64,000 nt of DNA from Mycobacterium deserti (GTDB lineage: Bacteria; Actinomycetota; Actinomycetes; Mycobacteriales; Mycobacteriaceae). The position numbers were made by a program, and so were the translations under genes. The notes beneath the pieces are model-generated. The model was given only the letters and a program-made list of their open reading frames with translations. It did no database searches and was not told the DNA's origin. The stretch lies in the NCBI RefSeq assembly GCF_025345615.1, contig NZ_JAODWD010000003.1:310001-374000 (forward strand). The letters are read 5' to 3'. This document shows positions 51,912 to 61,348 of this stretch, piece by piece; positions within the stretch are counted from its first letter, which is position 1, and each line of letters starts with the position of its first letter.

Positions 51912-53213
51912 TCAGCCGAGCGCGCTGTAACGGCGCAGTGCCTCCTTGCGTTCGGCGGCGTGGTCGACGATCGGGTCGGGGTAGGCGTCGTCGTCGACAT
52001 CGGGCACCCAACGCCGGATGTAGGCGCCGTCGGGATCGAACTTGTCGCCCTGCGTCGTCGGGTTGAACACGCGGAAGTACGGGGCGGCGTCGGTGCCGGT
52101 ACCCGCGGTCCACTGCCAGCCGTGCTGATTGTTGGCCATGTCGCCGTCGACCAGCTGGTCGAGAAACCACCGCGCGCCCCACTGCCAGGGCAGGTGCAGA
52201 TCCTTGACCAAAAACGACGCGACGATCATCCGGACACGGTTGTGTATCCAGCCGATCTCGGCGAGTTGGCGCATCCCGGCGTCCACGATCGGGAAGCCCG
52301 TCCTGCCCGCCTTCCACGCCTCGAACAACCGCTTGGCGTCCTCGCCGTCATCGACCTGGATGTCGTCGAACGACTTGTTCCAGTTCCACCAGACGCTGTG
52401 CGGCCATTCGTACAGCACGTTGGCGTAGAAGTCGCGAAAGGCCAACTCGCGCAGGTACGCCTGCGCACCCTCGCCGCGGCCCAGGTCGACGGCCATGGTG
52501 CGCGGGTGGATCGTGCCGAACTTCAGATGCGCCGACATGCGGCTCGTCACGTCCAGGTCGGGCCTGTTGCGGTCTTCGGCATAGCCCGCCAGCCCGGTCT
52601 TGACGAACGACTTCCATTGTTCGAGTGCCGCGGTCTCGCCTGCGGGCAGGTCCAGTTCGACCTCGACATCTCCGATGTCCTCGAGGTTCCCGCCGTCCTT
52701 GACGTCGGACGGGTCGATCCAGCGTGCCGATTCCAGGCCCGATTCGGCCGGTGCGCGCCAGCCGTGGCGGTGCCATGCGGTGAAGAACGGGGTGAAGACC
52801 TTGTAGGGCGTCCCGTCGTCCTTGGCGATGCGGCCCGGCGTGACGAGGTACGGCGAGCCGGAATCCTCGAGCGGTACGTCGCCCAGCGCGGCGCGCACCG
52901 CGTCGTCGCGGCGCCGGCCGAACGGCGTGTAGTCGCCTGACACGTGGACCGAGGTGGCGCCGATCGCGTTGGCCAGAGCGGGGATTCGCAGCTCGGGTCG
53001 GCCTTCGGTGACCATCAGTCGGCCGTCGAGGCCGGCGCGCAGATCGCGCAGCGCGTCATAGAGGTATTTCAGTCGCCGGGCCCCCGACGACGCCGCCAGG
53101 CGGGGATCGAGCACATAACAGGCCAGCACCTCGCCGCCGGACGCCGCCGCGTCGAGCAGGGCCGGTAAATCAGTCAGCCGCAGATCGCGCCGGAACCACA
53201 GCAATGTGGACAT
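51912..53213 (-). CDS. phr: Deoxyribodipyrimidine photolyase
   Basis: A 433-residue class I CPD photolyase/cryptochrome. The N-terminal antenna domain (about 1-130) has LLWFRRDLRLTDLPAL; the FAD domain (about 200-430) has RMSAHLKFGTIHPRT, ELAFRDFYANVLYEWP, TGFPIVDAGMRQLAEIGWIH (first part of the DNA-repair signature), and NNQHGWQWTAGTGTDAAPYF followed by RVFNPTTQGDKFDP. It repairs ultraviolet-induced pyrimidine dimers with light. It is convergent with the mycofactocin-type SDR, three bases apart, and divergent from an F420-type gene. Confidence 0.95.
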   Translation of the reverse strand: MSTLLWFRRDLRLTDLPALLDAAASGGEVLACYVLDPRLAASSGARRLKYLYDALRDLRAGLDGRLMVTEGRPELRIPALANAIGATSVHVSGDYTPFGRRRDDAVRAALGDVPLEDSGSPYLVTPGRIAKDDGTPYKVFTPFFTAWHRHGWRAPAESGLESARWIDPSDVKDGGNLEDIGDVEVELDLPAGETAALEQWKSFVKTGLAGYAEDRNRPDLDVTSRMSAHLKFGTIHPRTMAVDLGRGEGAQAYLRELAFRDFYANVLYEWPHSVWWNWNKSFDDIQVDDGEDAKRLFEAWKAGRTGFPIVDAGMRQLAEIGWIHNRVRMIVASFLVKDLHLPWQWGARWFLDQLVDGDMANNQHGWQWTAGTGTDAAPYFRVFNPTTQGDKFDPDGAYIRRWVPDVDDDAYPDPIVDHAAERKEALRRYSALG

Positions 53214-53252
53214 GCCATTGATGCTGCCCGAAATTCACGGTAGAGAAACAGG

Positions 53253-54125
53253 ATGCAGTTCTGGTCGGGCACAGCGTTCATGAAGACGTCAGAAATTCTC
53301 GCGCTCGCGCGGATGTTCGACGAGGCCGGTTACGACGGGATCGTGTGCTCCGACCACATGATCTACCCTCGCGAGCTCAGCTCGCCCTATCCCGATTCAC
53401 CGACCGGGAAACCGATGTGGGCACCCGAGACCGCCTGGCCCGACTGCTGGGTGCAGATCGGTGCGATGGCCGCGGTGACCACTCGGCTGCGCTTCTCGAA
53501 CGCCGTCTACATCGCGCCGGCGCGTCCCCTTCTGGAAGTGGCCAAGCAGGTAGCCACCGCTGCGGCGCTGTCAGACGGCCGGGTGTCGCTCGCGGCCGGC
53601 GTCGGATGGATGCGCGAGGAGTACGAGCTGATGGGCCAGGACTTCGCCACCCGCGGTAGGCGACTCGACGAGATGATCCCGGCGCTGCGTGCGCTGTGGC
53701 GTGGCGGCTGGGTGTCGTGGAGTGGGCAGCACTACCAGGTGCCCGAGATGATGATCGAACCTCATCCCGAAGCGCCGGTGCCGATCCTGTGCGGAGGGGA
53801 ATCCGATGCGGCGCTGCGCCGCGCGGCGCGGCTGTGCGACGGCTGGGTCGGTTACGCGTACGCATGGGACGACGCGGTGCGCCACATCGAGAGACTCAAC
53901 GGCTTCCGGCGTGAATACGGAAGGGAGAACGAGCCTTTCGACGTCATGCTGGCGCTACTCGAACCGCCGTCGGCGGAGTTGTACAAACGAGCCGAGGACA
54001 TCGGCATCACGGCGGTGATGTGCAGCCCGTGGGCAGGCACAGACCTCGCGACAGGCGGCGTGGAGCGGTACCGGGAGCCGATAGAGCGATTCGCCGAGAC
54101 GATCATCGACAAGGTGCGCGCCTGA
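53253..54125 (+). CDS. LLM-class F420-dependent oxidoreductase
   Basis: A 290-residue luciferase-like monooxygenase/F420 enzyme. Starts MQFWSGTAFMKTSEILALAR; features are YDGIVCSDHMIYPRE, RLRFSNAVYIAPARPLLEVAKQ (core LRFSNAVYIAPARPLLEVAK), LSDGRVSLAAGVGWMREEYE and PVPILCGGESDAALRRAARL. The substrate is unknown. It stands alone, divergent from the photolyase gene with 39 bases between the starts, so the two promoters overlap. It is not preceded by the island operator. Confidence 0.85.
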   Translation: MQFWSGTAFMKTSEILALARMFDEAGYDGIVCSDHMIYPRELSSPYPDSPTGKPMWAPETAWPDCWVQIGAMAAVTTRLRFSNAVYIAPARPLLEVAKQVATAAALSDGRVSLAAGVGWMREEYELMGQDFATRGRRLDEMIPALRALWRGGWVSWSGQHYQVPEMMIEPHPEAPVPILCGGESDAALRRAARLCDGWVGYAYAWDDAVRHIERLNGFRREYGRENEPFDVMLALLEPPSAELYKRAEDIGITAVMCSPWAGTDLATGGVERYREPIERFAETIIDKVRA

Positions 54126-54187
54126 GCTCGTCCGGCAAACTGCTCAGCGGGGGTTAGCCGGCGCTGCCGTCAACGTGACTCTTGCAA

Positions 54188-54217
54188 TGACACCAAAGTG
54201 ATGTCACCATGACACCA
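54188..54217. promoter_or_regulatory. Repeated TGWCACCA boxes before the ribbon-helix-helix gene
   Basis: Three 8-bp direct repeats: TGACACCA (54188-54195), TGTCACCA (54202-54209) and TGACACCA (54210-54217, sharing its last base with the ATG). Ribbon-helix-helix regulators often bind such tandem boxes to control their own gene. Autoregulation here is inferred. Confidence 0.55.
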
Positions 54218-54684
54218 TGGACTTGCAACCGTATGTCGATGCGGTCCGGCACGAATTGGCCGTCGCAGCGGCTGCCGCGGGACCCGACGCGCAGGGGCTG
54301 GCCGAGCGGCTCACCGCGCCGCTCGAGTCGTCGATCCGGCTGGCGCTGCTCGAAGCCCTCTCGGAAGCGGCTGAGCAGATCACCCGGGAACTCGCTCCGG
54401 GTTCGGTCGACGTACGGCTGCGCGGGCGTGATCCGGAGTTCGCCGTCAGCACGGCCGAAGACCCGCCCGTGCTCGCCTCCGGTGATGTCGACGACGACGG
54501 CGGCGGCACCTGGCGGGTGACGTTGCGGCTGCCCGAACAGATGCGGTCGCGCGTCGACGCCGCTGCGCGGGGCGAAGGTCTATCGGTGAACGCGTGGTTG
54601 GTTCGCGCGGTCTCCACCGCGCTCGGCCGTCCACGCCGGCCGCAGGGTGCGTCCGACAAACATTTCAGCGGCTGGGTCCGCTGA
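54217..54684 (+). CDS. Ribbon-helix-helix DNA-binding protein (HicB/Arc-like C-terminus)
   Basis: A 155-residue protein. The N-terminal 95 residues are helical and acidic (LAVAAAAAGPDAQGLAERL, LLEALSEAAEQITRE). The C-terminal 45 residues form a ribbon-helix-helix: strand TWRVTLRLPEQM, then RSRVDAAARGEGLSVNAWLV and RAVSTAL, as in Arc/MetJ or HicB antitoxins. No toxin is adjacent; the next gene, 20 bases on, is a DUF4097 protein. I infer a repressor of this two-gene unit acting at the repeats overlapping its start. Confidence 0.78.
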   Translation: MDLQPYVDAVRHELAVAAAAAGPDAQGLAERLTAPLESSIRLALLEALSEAAEQITRELAPGSVDVRLRGRDPEFAVSTAEDPPVLASGDVDDDGGGTWRVTLRLPEQMRSRVDAAARGEGLSVNAWLVRAVSTALGRPRRPQGASDKHFSGWVR

Positions 54685-54704
54685 GCGACCCTTGAGGAGA
54701 AATC

Positions 54705-55502
54705 ATGCCGACATTCGACAGCCCACAACCGATTACAGCGACGGTCGACATCGCCGCGGGCGCTGTCCGGCTCGTGGCGAGTGACCGGGCGGACACGGTG
54801 GTGCAGGTGCGGCCCCGTGACGAGTCGCGGCCGCAGGACGTCAGGGCCGCCGAGCAGGTCCGGGTGGACTTCGTGGGCGGCGCGCTCAGCGTGTCGAGTA
54901 GCCGTGGCTTCTCGTTCCCGCGCCGGGGGGCCGTCGTCGTCGATATCGCCTTGCCGACGGGCTCGCGTCTGCATGCTTCGGTCGTCTCAGCGCAACTCAG
55001 CGCTGACGGTTCGTTCGACGATTGCAGATTGGCCAGTGCCAGCGGCGATGTGACGGTGGGCAGCGCGCGCGGAGTCAAAGTGGACACGGCTTCCGGTGAT
55101 GTCAGCGTTCGCGTTGCCGAATCGGTGTCGGTGTCAACCGCATCGGGCGACGCCGCCGTCGGAGAGGCACGAGGAGAGGTCAAATTCCGTGCCGCCAGCG
55201 GCTCGTTGGCCGTCGGTCGCCTTGAAGGCAACCTCAACGCTCAGACCGCATCGGGGGACGTGGGTGTCGCCTCTGCCGTCAAGGGCGCCGTCGCCGTGCA
55301 GACCAGCAGCGGCGAGGTCAGCGTCGGCATCGCCGAAGGAACGGCGGCGAAACTGGATCTGTCCACCCGATCGGGGACGGTGCGTAACAGCCTTGCGCCG
55401 TCGGACGGGCCGGCCGATGGCGACGAACAGCTTGTCGTGCATGCGCAGACGGCATCCGGTGATGTCATCGTGCGACGGGCGACCGACCCCGCCGCGGCCT
55501 GA
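54705..55502 (+). CDS. DUF4097 beta-repeat (adhesin-like) protein
   Basis: A 265-residue protein built of short beta-strand repeats in the DUF4097 family. From about residue 105 the phrase A/TASGDV recurs every 17-19 residues (LASASGDVTVG, VDTASGDVSVR, VSTASGDAAVG, RAASGSLAVG, AQTASGDVGVA, VQTSSGEVSVG, STRSGTVRN, AQTASGDVIVR), predicting a right-handed beta solenoid. There is no signal peptide or membrane helix, so it is probably cytoplasmic. Function is unknown. It is paired with the ribbon-helix-helix gene and ends at a strong bidirectional hairpin. Confidence 0.82.
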   Translation: MPTFDSPQPITATVDIAAGAVRLVASDRADTVVQVRPRDESRPQDVRAAEQVRVDFVGGALSVSSSRGFSFPRRGAVVVDIALPTGSRLHASVVSAQLSADGSFDDCRLASASGDVTVGSARGVKVDTASGDVSVRVAESVSVSTASGDAAVGEARGEVKFRAASGSLAVGRLEGNLNAQTASGDVGVASAVKGAVAVQTSSGEVSVGIAEGTAAKLDLSTRSGTVRNSLAPSDGPADGDEQLVVHAQTASGDVIVRRATDPAAA

Positions 55503-55564
55503 GTCGAAACGCGGGAGGGCAGCACGGCTGTGTGCCGGCTGCCCTCCGCGAGTTCTGTTTCGAC
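55503..55564. terminator. Large nested bidirectional hairpin terminator
   Basis: Three nested stems: outer GTCGAAAC/GTTTCGAC (55503-55510, 55557-55564), middle GGAGGGCAGC/GCTGCCCTCC (55514-55523, 55538-55547) and inner CGGC/GCCG around a TGTGT loop. It fills the gap between the convergent DUF4097 and fasciclin genes. No long U-tract, as is common in mycobacteria. Confidence 0.8.
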
Positions 55565-55569
55565 GCAGA

Positions 55570-56151
55570 TTAATTCATCGGCGGCATCAGCACGGTGTCG
55601 ATCATGTACACCGTGGCGTTGGCGGTCTGCACCCCTCCGCAGACCACGGAGGCGTTGTTGACCTTGAGGTCGCTGCCCATGCCGGTCACGGTCACGTCAG
55701 CGCCCTGCACGGTCTTGTGAGTGCCCACCACCCGCGCGGGTGCGGCTTGGCCGGGCACCACGTGATAGGTCAGGATGCTGGTCAGCAGCGGGGCGTCGGT
55801 CTTGAGCTTCTCGATGGTCGCGGGATCGATCTTGGCGAACGCCTCATCGGTCGGGGCGAACACGGTGAACTCCGCACCGTTGAGCGTGTCGACGAGGTTC
55901 ACTTGCGGATTCAATTGGCCGGACACCGCTTTGGTCAGGGTCGTCAGCATCGGATTGTTCGACGCGGCCACGGCCACGGGGTCCTGCGCCATACCCATGA
56001 CCGACCCGGGGCCGATCGGTACCTGCTGGGCGTAGCCCGTGCAGCCCGGTCCAACCATCTCGGCCTGCGCGCTTGCTGCCGTTCCCAGTGACAGTCCGAC
56101 CGCAGCCATCGCTGCGAATCCCACTGCCGCTGTTTTGTTCCTGGCGTTCAT
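55570..56151 (-). CDS. mpt70: Secreted fasciclin-domain protein, MPT70-like
   Basis: A 193-residue protein, the same length as M. tuberculosis MPT70 (Rv2875). The signal peptide runs through [15 protein letters not shown] with a likely cut before EMVGPGCTG. The single fasciclin domain has [40 protein letters not shown] (FAS1 box 1), [20 protein letters not shown] and the C-terminal [15 protein letters not shown]; two cysteines (GPGC and VVCGG) should form the family disulfide. There is no lipobox, so it is secreted. A strong SigK-type promoter lies about 60 bases upstream. Confidence 0.92.
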   Translation of the reverse strand: MNARNKTAAVGFAAMAAVGLSLGTAASAQAEMVGPGCTGYAQQVPIGPGSVMGMAQDPVAVAASNNPMLTTLTKAVSGQLNPQVNLVDTLNGAEFTVFAPTDEAFAKIDPATIEKLKTDAPLLTSILTYHVVPGQAAPARVVGTHKTVQGADVTVTGMGSDLKVNNASVVCGGVQTANATVYMIDTVLMPPMN

Positions 56152-56211
56152 CGACTCGTGCTCCCTTAGATCGAGACGGCTTATGCCGCCATGGACTTAC
56201 CTACATCCGAT

Positions 56212-56238
56212 ATTCGGAACTGCTGCCAACCCGGATGG
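56212..56238 (-). promoter_or_regulatory. SigK-type promoter of the MPT70-like gene
   Basis: On the minus strand: CCATCC at 56238-56233, 15-bp spacer, CCGAAT at 56217-56212. This equals the published M. tuberculosis SigK consensus (CCATCC and CCGAAT). The start codon is about 60 bases downstream. sigK itself is not in the window. Confidence 0.75.
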
Positions 56239-56252
56239 GTGCGAATCAAGAA

Positions 56253-57935
56253 TCAGCCGTAGGTAAACGAAAACACCTGCAGGCCCGCCGGAACGCTCAC
56301 CTCGAGACTGCCCCGGCCCGCGACCTCGTCGTTGACGATCTGGCGCAGCGTCGGCGGCCCGCTGATGGCGATCGTCGTGGTCTCGCCGCCCCGGTTGACG
56401 GTCAGCCTTCCCTCGCCGCCGGCGACGATGTAGACGTCCTTCGCGTGAAAATTCAACGCGATGCCGTTCTGTTCGCCGACCGACGTTGCTCCCTGATAGT
56501 CGAGCGTCCACCGACCGCGAAGCGCGAAGGTGTCATCGGGAAGCGCAGCGGGGTAGACGAATTCGTCGATTCCCTCGACGTACCTGCCCTGGCCGCCGTA
56601 GTTCACGACCTTGCCCACGCTCAGATAGGTTTCGCGTGTCGTCTCCTGCAGGGGAGTGACGTCTACCGACTCGACGGGTGCAGGCAGTTGCACGTCGGGG
56701 TTGGCTTCGGCGATCAGCTGCCGAATCAGCTTCTCGGTCGTCTGGTAGTCGCCCTCGCCGAACTTGATATGCCGCACCACGCCGTCCGCGTCGATGAGGT
56801 ACTTGGCAGGCCAGAACCGATTGCGGTAGTTCGTCCATGTCGAGAATCCGTTGTCGAGGGCAACGGGGTAGGTGATGCCGAGGTCTCGCGCGCCTGCGGC
56901 AACGTTGCTCTCGACACGCTCGAAGGCATATTCCGGGGTATGAACGCCTATCACCTCGAAGCCGGCGCTTCTGTAGACGTCATACCAGTCGACGATGTGC
57001 GGGATCGCACGCTGGCAGTTGATGCAGGAGTAGGCCCAGAAGTCGACCAGGACCACCCTGCCGCGCAACGATTTCAGGTCGACGGGCGATCCGTTCGGTG
57101 TGTTCTGCCAGGCGGCGATGTTTCTGATGTCGGGCGCGGTGCCGCAGGTTTCGAGTTCGTCAGCCCCGTTCGTGCAGTTAGACAGCTCGCGATTCTGGTC
57201 GTTGACGAGGCCGCCGAGGTTGAGCTTCTCGCGGATCTGCTCGTCGCCGCCGACGGTCTCCTGCAAGGCGGCCGTGTAGTCGGGAACGGCGCGCTGCAGC
57301 ACCGCAGGCAGGTTGAAGACCAGAGCGACCGCGAGAAGGATCGTGACAAGTCCTGCGGCAACGCGTATTTCGCGCTGGCGGCGGCGAAAGGCCGCGACCC
57401 GCTCCGCGACACGCCTGCCCGCAAGGGCGAAGAACAGCAGCGGCAGGGTGGCGCCGACCGCGAAGGAAAGCGTCAGTGCGACCGTGCTCAATCCGACGGT
57501 GCCCGTGGCGCCCGCGATGACGATCGCCGCGAGCACCGGTCCTGCGCAGGGTACATAGAGCACCCCGAGCGCCAGGCCGAGACCGAAAGCGCTTCTGCCG
57601 GTGCCGAACTGCTTTTGCGGTAGTCGGGAGAACGGCTTTTCCAGCAGCGCCTCGACCTTCGGAAAGATCAGTCCGACGCCGATGGCCACCAACGCCACCA
57701 GTGCCACCCAGCGGATGGTGTCCTGCGGCAGGTGCAGCAGAGAGAGCAATGCCGAACCGGCCAACGTCACAACGGAGAAGCTCAACACCAGGCCGGCGAT
57801 CACTCGATACGGCCGCGACTTGGCCTCGCCGCTCTGTGCGCCGGAGAAGAAGATCACCGGCAGCACGGGAAGGATGCACGGTGAGATGCCGGTGATCAAT
57901 CCGCCGATGAATCCGATCAGGACAAGAGTGAACAT
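56253..57935 (-). CDS. dipZ: DipZ: CcdA-like membrane domain fused to a thioredoxin domain
   Basis: A 560-residue protein homologous to Rv2874. The N-terminal CcdA-type part (about residues 1-240, six to seven helices) has the redox cysteines in [15 protein letters not shown] and [12 protein letters not shown]. The extracytoplasmic part holds a TlpA/ResA-like thioredoxin domain with [14 protein letters not shown] (CxxC) near residue 320, followed by a C-terminal beta domain (about 430-560) typical of actinobacterial DipZ. It passes reducing power outward to disulfide proteins. It lies between the two fasciclin genes, as in M. tuberculosis. I chose the ATG at 57935, after GAGGAC. Confidence 0.93.
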   Translation of the reverse strand: MFTLVLIGFIGGLITGISPCILPVLPVIFFSGAQSGEAKSRPYRVIAGLVLSFSVVTLAGSALLSLLHLPQDTIRWVALVALVAIGVGLIFPKVEALLEKPFSRLPQKQFGTGRSAFGLGLALGVLYVPCAGPVLAAIVIAGATGTVGLSTVALTLSFAVGATLPLLFFALAGRRVAERVAAFRRRQREIRVAAGLVTILLAVALVFNLPAVLQRAVPDYTAALQETVGGDEQIREKLNLGGLVNDQNRELSNCTNGADELETCGTAPDIRNIAAWQNTPNGSPVDLKSLRGRVVLVDFWAYSCINCQRAIPHIVDWYDVYRSAGFEVIGVHTPEYAFERVESNVAAGARDLGITYPVALDNGFSTWTNYRNRFWPAKYLIDADGVVRHIKFGEGDYQTTEKLIRQLIAEANPDVQLPAPVESVDVTPLQETTRETYLSVGKVVNYGGQGRYVEGIDEFVYPAALPDDTFALRGRWTLDYQGATSVGEQNGIALNFHAKDVYIVAGGEGRLTVNRGGETTTIAISGPPTLRQIVNDEVAGRGSLEVSVPAGLQVFSFTYG

Positions 57936-57970
57936 CAGCCGTCCTCGGAGGTGTGCGAGCTGGGCCCACA

Positions 57971-58005
57971 CACGAGCTGGGCGCTAGGGAGGCGCCCAGC
58001 TCGTG
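57971..58005 (-). terminator. Hairpin between the MPT83-like and dipZ genes
   Basis: CACGAGCTGGGCGC and GCGCCCAGCTCGTG form a perfect 14-bp stem around a TAGGGAG loop. It comes about 100 bases after the MPT83-like stop and 36 bases before the dipZ ATG. No U-tract; it may terminate or attenuate readthrough into dipZ. Confidence 0.6.
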
Positions 58006-58102
58006 GCGGGGTCGGAATCGCGGGGTGGGGGAAGTGCGATTCCGGGCTCCCTCTCCCGCTGGGGGGCAGCGGTCGTGTGGCCCAGCTCGCGGGTCGGGTG
58101 GC

Positions 58103-58774
58103 CTAGGCGGCCGGCGGCATCAGCACCGTGTCGATCATGTAGACGGTGGCGTTGGCCGTGCCAACTCCGCCGCAGACCAGGCCCGCGTCGTTGACCTTGA
58201 GGTCGTTGCCCTGGCCAATCACGGTGACGTCAGCGCCCTGCACCGTCTTGTGCGTCCCGGGCACCTGAGTCGGGCTCGCCTGTCCGGGAACGACGTGGTA
58301 GGTCAGGATGCTGGTCAACAGGTCCGAATCGGTCTTCAGCTTCTCGATCGTCGCGGGGTCGATCTTGGCGAAGGCGTCATCGGTCGGCGCGAATACGGTG
58401 AACTCACTGCCGTTGAGGGTGTCGACGAGGTTCACATCGGGGTTGAGCTGACCGGAGAGCGCCTGGGTGAGCGTCTTCAGCATCGGGTTGTTGGACGCGG
58501 CGACGGTCACGGGGTCCGCAGCCATCCCGGTAACCGAACCCGGGCCCTCCGGCACCTGCTCGGCGTATGCCGCGCAGCCGGTACCGACCAGGTTGGCGGC
58601 GGGATCGGCCATGGCGCTCGTGGTCGGTGCGGCCGAAGTCGACGTCGCCATCGAGGTGGAACTCGTGGTCGCGGCCTCGGACGACTCCGAGTCGCTCGAA
58701 CACGCGGCGGCCCCGAAGATCGCCATCGCGCTCAGTCCCGCCACGGCGATCGACTTCCGGTGCATTGTGATCAT
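58103..58774 (-). CDS. mpt83: Fasciclin-domain lipoprotein, MPT83-like
   Basis: A 223-residue protein close to M. tuberculosis MPT83 (Rv2873). It begins [18 protein letters not shown] and has the lipobox FGAAACSSD (lipidated Cys near 25). A low-complexity Ser/Thr/Ala linker of about 40 residues precedes one fasciclin domain with [40 protein letters not shown] and [17 protein letters not shown]. It would be a surface lipoprotein. The ATG at 58774 matches the M. tuberculosis start (MINV); GTG codons just upstream are alternatives. A SigK-like promoter lies about 65 bases upstream. Confidence 0.92.
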   Translation of the reverse strand: MITMHRKSIAVAGLSAMAIFGAAACSSDSESSEAATTSSTSMATSTSAAPTTSAMADPAANLVGTGCAAYAEQVPEGPGSVTGMAADPVTVAASNNPMLKTLTQALSGQLNPDVNLVDTLNGSEFTVFAPTDDAFAKIDPATIEKLKTDSDLLTSILTYHVVPGQASPTQVPGTHKTVQGADVTVIGQGNDLKVNDAGLVCGGVGTANATVYMIDTVLMPPAA

Positions 58775-58837
58775 CACAGTTCCCACTCCATTTCGTCATG
58801 GACTGCCTTGCCGGCGTCCGGTGAACTGACATCGGGG

Positions 58838-58864
58838 ATTCGATGTGCGATCGGTCACGGATCG
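58838..58864 (-). promoter_or_regulatory. SigK-like promoter of the MPT83-like gene
   Basis: Minus strand: CGATCC at 58864-58859, 15-bp spacer, TCGAAT at 58843-58838. Each box differs by one base from the SigK consensus, with the same 15-bp spacing as the MPT70-like promoter. Confidence 0.6.
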
Positions 58865-58953
58865 CTCGTCAACAGGGCACGTCACCGTTGCGTCACAACT
58901 GTCCTTCCGGCGCGGGCTGGGATCGCGACCGCGCGGACGCGCACAATAGGCCG

Positions 58954-60126
58954 GTGAGCGAACGGCTGCGCGTACTGATCCTCGGCAGCACCGGCTCGAT
59001 CGGCACCCAGGCGCTGGAGGTCGTCGCCGCCAACCCGGACCGGTTCGAGGTGGTCGGGCTGGCGGCAGGCGGGGGCAACCCCGACCTGCTGGCGCGCCAG
59101 CGCAGCCAGACCCGCGTGGCACGCATCGCGGTGGCCGACGAGGCCGCGGCCGCCCGCGTCGGTGAGGTCTCCTACGCCGGACCTGACGCCGTCACCCGAC
59201 TGGTCGAGAACACCGAAGCCGACGTCGTGCTCAACGCGCTCGTGGGCGCGCTCGGACTGAAACCCACCCTGGCGGCGCTGGGCACCGGCGCCCGACTCGC
59301 GCTCGCCAACAAGGAGTCACTGGTCGCCGGCGGTCCGCTGGTGCTCAAGGCCGCGCAGCCCGGCCAGATCGTGCCCGTCGACTCCGAACACTCGGCGATG
59401 GCGCAGTGCCTGCGCGGTGGAACCCCGGACGAAGTGGCCAGGATCGTGCTCACCGCCTCCGGGGGGCCGTTTTTGGGCTGGTCGGCCGGTGATCTCGAGT
59501 CCGTTACGCCCGAGCAGGCGGGAAAACATCCGACGTGGTCGATGGGCCCGATGAACACCTTGAACTCGGCGACACTGGTCAACAAGGGGCTCGAACTCAT
59601 CGAGACCCATCTGCTGTTCGGCGTCGACTACGACCGCATCGACGTGGTTGTGCATCCGCAGTCGATCGTCCACTCGATGGTCACGTTCACCGACGGCTCG
59701 ACGTTGGCCCAGGCCAGCCCTCCCGACATGAAACTGCCGATCGCGCTGGCGTTGGGTTGGCCGTCCCGGGTGCCCGCGGCCGCCCCAGCGTGCGACTTCC
59801 AAACGGCCGCCACCTGGGAATTCCTGCCACTGGACGCCGAAGTGTTCCCCGCGGTCGACCTCGCCCGCGAGGCGGGCAAGGGCGGTGGCTGTATGACCGC
59901 GATCTACAACGCCGCCAACGAAGAGGCCGCCGCGGCGTTTCTGGACGGCCGTATCCGCTTCCCGGCCATCGTGCACACGGTTGCCGAGGTGCTGCGCGCT
60001 GCCGACCAGTGGGCCGCCGAACCCGCTACCGTGGATGACGTACTCGAAGCGCAGCACTGGGCCCGGGACCGGGCGAAGAGCGCAGTGGAGCGAGAGCTCA
60101 CGAAAGAAGGATCAGCTACCCCATGA
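58954..60126 (+). CDS. dxr: 1-deoxy-D-xylulose 5-phosphate reductoisomerase
   Basis: A 390-residue MEP-pathway enzyme homologous to Rv2870c. NADPH motif [16 protein letters not shown] near residue 8; [13 protein letters not shown] (catalytic-site glutamate), [47 protein letters not shown] (metal and phosphate site, exactly 20 quoted) and the C-terminal four-helix bundle. It converts DXP to MEP for isoprenoid synthesis. The GTG at 58954 is six bases after a CACAAT box, suggesting a leaderless mRNA. Its TGA overlaps the rip1 ATG by four bases. Confidence 0.97.
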   Translation: MSERLRVLILGSTGSIGTQALEVVAANPDRFEVVGLAAGGGNPDLLARQRSQTRVARIAVADEAAAARVGEVSYAGPDAVTRLVENTEADVVLNALVGALGLKPTLAALGTGARLALANKESLVAGGPLVLKAAQPGQIVPVDSEHSAMAQCLRGGTPDEVARIVLTASGGPFLGWSAGDLESVTPEQAGKHPTWSMGPMNTLNSATLVNKGLELIETHLLFGVDYDRIDVVVHPQSIVHSMVTFTDGSTLAQASPPDMKLPIALALGWPSRVPAAAPACDFQTAATWEFLPLDAEVFPAVDLAREAGKGGGCMTAIYNAANEEAAAAFLDGRIRFPAIVHTVAEVLRAADQWAAEPATVDDVLEAQHWARDRAKSAVERELTKEGSATP

Positions 60127-61340
60127 TGTTCGTTCTCGGCATCATCGCGTTTGCGCTGTGCATCCTCATCTCGGTTGCCCTGCACGAATGCGGCCACATG
60201 TGGGTCGCGCGCGCTACCGGGATGAAGGTGCGCCGCTACTTCGTCGGCTTCGGCCCCACGCTGTGGTCCACGCGGCGACCCAACAAGCTGGGCGAGACGG
60301 AGTACGGCGTCAAGGCGGTCCCGCTCGGCGGTTTCTGCGATATCGCGGGCATGACGTCGGTCGACGAGATCGCTCCCGAAGACCGTCCGTACGCGATGTA
60401 CAAGCAGAAGACGTGGAAGCGCGCCGCGGTGCTCGCCGCCGGTCCCGGTATGAACTTCGTCCTCGGGCTGGTGCTGATCTACCTGATCGCCGTCATCTGG
60501 GGGCTGCCGAACCTGCACCCGCCGACCGCGGCGCTCGTCGGCGAAACGTCGTGTGTGAAGTCCGAAGTCGAGAAGGGCGTACTGAGCGACTGCATCGCGC
60601 CTTCGCCTGCGGAGGCGGCAGGCATCCGCGCGGGCGACGCCGTGCTGAAGGTCGGCGACACCCCGGTCGCCAACTTCGACGAGATGGTCGCCGCGCTGCG
60701 CGAACTCAACGGCCCGACGCAGTTCACCGTGCAGCGCGACGGCAGCGAGTTCACCACCGTCGTCGACGTCACCCAGGCGCAGCGTTTCACCAGTGAGGAC
60801 GCCGTCGCCCCGACCAACGTCGGCACCATCGGCATCACCATGGCGCAGTTCGGGCCGACGCATCACAACCCGCTGTCCGCGGTCCCCGCGACGTTCGCGT
60901 TCACCGGCGACCTCGCCGTCGAGCTGGGCAAGTCGCTGGCCAAGATCCCCACCAAGGTCGGCGCGCTGGTCGACGCCATCGGTGGCGGCGAACGCGACCC
61001 GGAGACACCGATCAGCGTGGTCGGCGCCAGCATCATCGGCGGCGACACCGTCGACGCCGGCCTGTGGGTGGCGTTCTGGTTCTTCCTGGCCCAGCTGAAT
61101 TTCGTGCTCGGCGCGATCAACCTGGTCCCGTTGCTGCCGTTCGACGGCGGGCACATCGCGATCGCCTTCTTCGAGAAAATCCGCAATACGATTCGGTCGG
61201 CGCGCGGCAAGGTGGCCGCGGCGCCCGTCAACTACCTCAAGCTGATGCCGGCGACCTACGTAGTCTTGATAGTGGTGGTCGGCTACATGCTGCTGACCGT
61301 GACCGCTGACCTGGTCAATCCGATCAGACTTTTCCAATAG
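60123..61340 (+). CDS. rip1: Site-2 intramembrane zinc protease Rip1
   Basis: A 405-residue S2P/RseP-family protease homologous to Rv2869c. The zinc motif HECGH lies in [13 protein letters not shown] in the first membrane helix, the GxxxN/S/G-type second site in [11 protein letters not shown], the PDZ domain at about residues 130-240 ([20 protein letters not shown]), and the third zinc ligand in [13 protein letters not shown]. It cleaves membrane-bound anti-sigma factors, including RskA that controls SigK, which links it to the SigK promoters just upstream. Start ATG overlaps dxr. The ispG gene follows after eight bases. Confidence 0.96.
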   Translation: MMFVLGIIAFALCILISVALHECGHMWVARATGMKVRRYFVGFGPTLWSTRRPNKLGETEYGVKAVPLGGFCDIAGMTSVDEIAPEDRPYAMYKQKTWKRAAVLAAGPGMNFVLGLVLIYLIAVIWGLPNLHPPTAALVGETSCVKSEVEKGVLSDCIAPSPAEAAGIRAGDAVLKVGDTPVANFDEMVAALRELNGPTQFTVQRDGSEFTTVVDVTQAQRFTSEDAVAPTNVGTIGITMAQFGPTHHNPLSAVPATFAFTGDLAVELGKSLAKIPTKVGALVDAIGGGERDPETPISVVGASIIGGDTVDAGLWVAFWFFLAQLNFVLGAINLVPLLPFDGGHIAIAFFEKIRNTIRSARGKVAAAPVNYLKLMPATYVVLIVVVGYMLLTVTADLVNPIRLFQ

Positions 61341-61348
61341 GAGACAAG

